Source of the DNA: Flavobacteriales bacterium
GTDB lineage: Bacteria; Bacteroidota; Bacteroidia; Flavobacteriales_D; Crocinitomicaceae
Length of the DNA: 7,787 bases
NCBI GenBank assembly: GCA_947458985.1
Contig: CANHBA010000099.1
Location: 1 to 7,787, forward strand
Reading direction: 5' to 3'
The translations under genes were made by a program, and so were the position numbers. A model generated the notes under the pieces. The model worked only from the letters and a program-made list of their open reading frames with translations, had not been told where the DNA came from and made no database searches. Positions 7,285 to 7,787 of this stretch are shown here, one piece after another (within the stretch, counting starts at the first letter, position 1; each line of letters opens with the position of its first letter).

Positions 7285-7710
7285 CTATAAATCCTTGTGG
7301 ATAGCATGGACGTCATTGTGGTTCTCCTCAATGCGGTCTTTGATGACTTGTATAGACTTTGCCAAAATGATTAACTCCGGATTGGTATGTTTTCTGAGCC
7401 AAAACCAGCTTTCTTGCTCGTGCTCTACAGCCATAGCGATATGATACAACACGTCGTAGCCAAATTGTTGGAGCCATTTCTGTGCTTTTTCATCGCCTTC
7501 TGCCGCAGCAATCATGGCCATGAGTTCTGGATAGCCATTTTGCAGCAACCACTTTCTAGCGGGGTCGTGTAGGCGAATGGCCTGGCTTGCCATCCAAAGT
7601 TCTAGATAGCCGTTTTCTTGTAGCCAATTTTGGAGCGTCTGATGCCCCTCCACAGCTTTTGCCCAAGCCAGGATAACCAACGAAGGATAGGAAAGTGAAT
7701 TTTCTTTCAT
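7285..7710 (-). CDS. Uncharacterised protein of five 25-residue helical repeats
   Basis: I do not recognise a named family. The 141-residue product has no signal peptide or membrane segment and is almost wholly a tandem repeat: units at 8-34, 35-59, 60-84, 85-109 and a degenerate one at 110-131. Trp29, Trp54, Trp79 and Trp104 lie exactly 25 residues apart, as do Gly34/59/84 (Thr109), Tyr35/60/85 (Asn110) and Leu38/63/88/113. The approximate consensus is YpELxxxAxAxexxxxAxxWLxxnG. The first unit has two extra residues in its first half. Alternating hydrophobic positions and a Gly-Tyr/Pro break at each boundary suggest two short helices per unit stacked into a small solenoid, which would be a binding scaffold rather than an enzyme (inference). 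Trp is unusually frequent (7 of 141). The ATG at 7710 lies 1 nt after the stop of the upstream minus-strand frame, implying an operon entering from the right edge. The clean repeat structure makes it a real gene. Confidence 0.8.
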   Translation of the reverse strand: MKENSLSYPSLVILAWAKAVEGHQTLQNWLQENGYLELWMASQAIRLHDPARKWLLQNGYPELMAMIAAAEGDEKAQKWLQQFGYDVLYHIAMAVEHEQESWFWLRKHTNPELIILAKSIQVIKDRIEENHNDVHAIHKDL

Positions 7711-7711
7711 T

Positions 7712-7787
7712 TTAAAAGAACCAAAGGGCTACACCAATTGCTGTCAATACACAAATGAGGTCCACCAAAAGCATGGTGCCAAGCGTA
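7712..7787 (-). CDS. C-terminal end of a probable membrane protein (partial)
   Basis: Only the last 24 codons are visible, ending in TAA at 7714-7712. The translation TLGTMLLVDLICVLTAIG continues as VALWFF, a hydrophobic stretch of the length of one transmembrane helix ending at the C terminus. The next minus-strand gene starts 1 nt downstream, which fits an operon. Another frame is also open to the edge (ending in a TGA at 7709-7707 that overlaps the next ATG), but it reads as a His/Cys/Trp mixture of unlikely composition. The family cannot be named from so short a piece. Confidence 0.5.
   Translation of the reverse strand, partial: TLGTMLLVDLICVLTAIGVALWFF

Noticed and set aside
7712..7787. 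Alternative minus-strand frame ending in TGA at 7709-7707 that overlaps the next ATG
   Set aside because: It is also open to the edge and the ATGA overlap is attractive, but its His/Cys/Trp-rich composition is less protein-like than the hydrophobic frame ending at 7712.

Overview
This window looks like ordinary chromosomal core-genome sequence from a member of the Bacteroidota. Three things point there. The one clear promoter has the Bacteroidota form (TTG/TTTG, long spacer, TAnnTTTG). Gene starts are preceded by A-rich sequence rather than strong Shine-Dalgarno sites. The pyruvate dehydrogenase E1-alpha and E2 genes sit directly next to each other without E1-beta. The family assignments (UMF1-type MFS, DapD, TrhO, Lgt, a DUF3298-type lipoprotein, PdhA, AceF) fit that reading, but I cannot place it below phylum level. 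No tRNA, rRNA, CRISPR array, insertion sequence or phage gene was found.

Region 1 (1-4844, plus strand) is a tightly packed chain of five genes: a UMF1/Atg22-type MFS transporter that enters from the left edge, dapD (lysine and diaminopimelate synthesis), trhO (tRNA U34 hydroxylase with a rhodanese domain), lgt (lipoprotein diacylglyceryl transferase), and a lipoprotein with an RsiV-like DUF3298 domain. Each gene overlaps the next, by 17, 1, 4 and 11 nt, so this is very probably one transcript with coupled translation. Three of the products bear on the cell envelope: DapD supplies diaminopimelate for peptidoglycan, Lgt lipidates lipoproteins, and the last gene encodes a likely Lgt substrate.

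Region 2 (4845-4929) is the only sizeable intergenic gap. It carries a good Bacteroidota promoter match and two short inverted repeats.

Region 3 (4930-7253, plus strand) encodes two parts of the pyruvate dehydrogenase complex, E1 alpha (pdhA) and the E2 acetyltransferase (aceF/pdhC). E1 beta and E3 are not in the window. E2 has one lipoyl domain, an Ala/Pro-rich linker, a peripheral-subunit-binding domain and the catalytic core.

Region 4 (7254-7787) is on the minus strand and converges on aceF. A 141-residue protein is built from five copies of a 25-residue helical repeat that I cannot assign to a named family. It starts 1 nt after the stop of a partial reading frame that looks like the C-terminal end of a membrane protein. 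This repeat protein is the least explained item in the window. I found no evidence of a wholly new multi-gene system.
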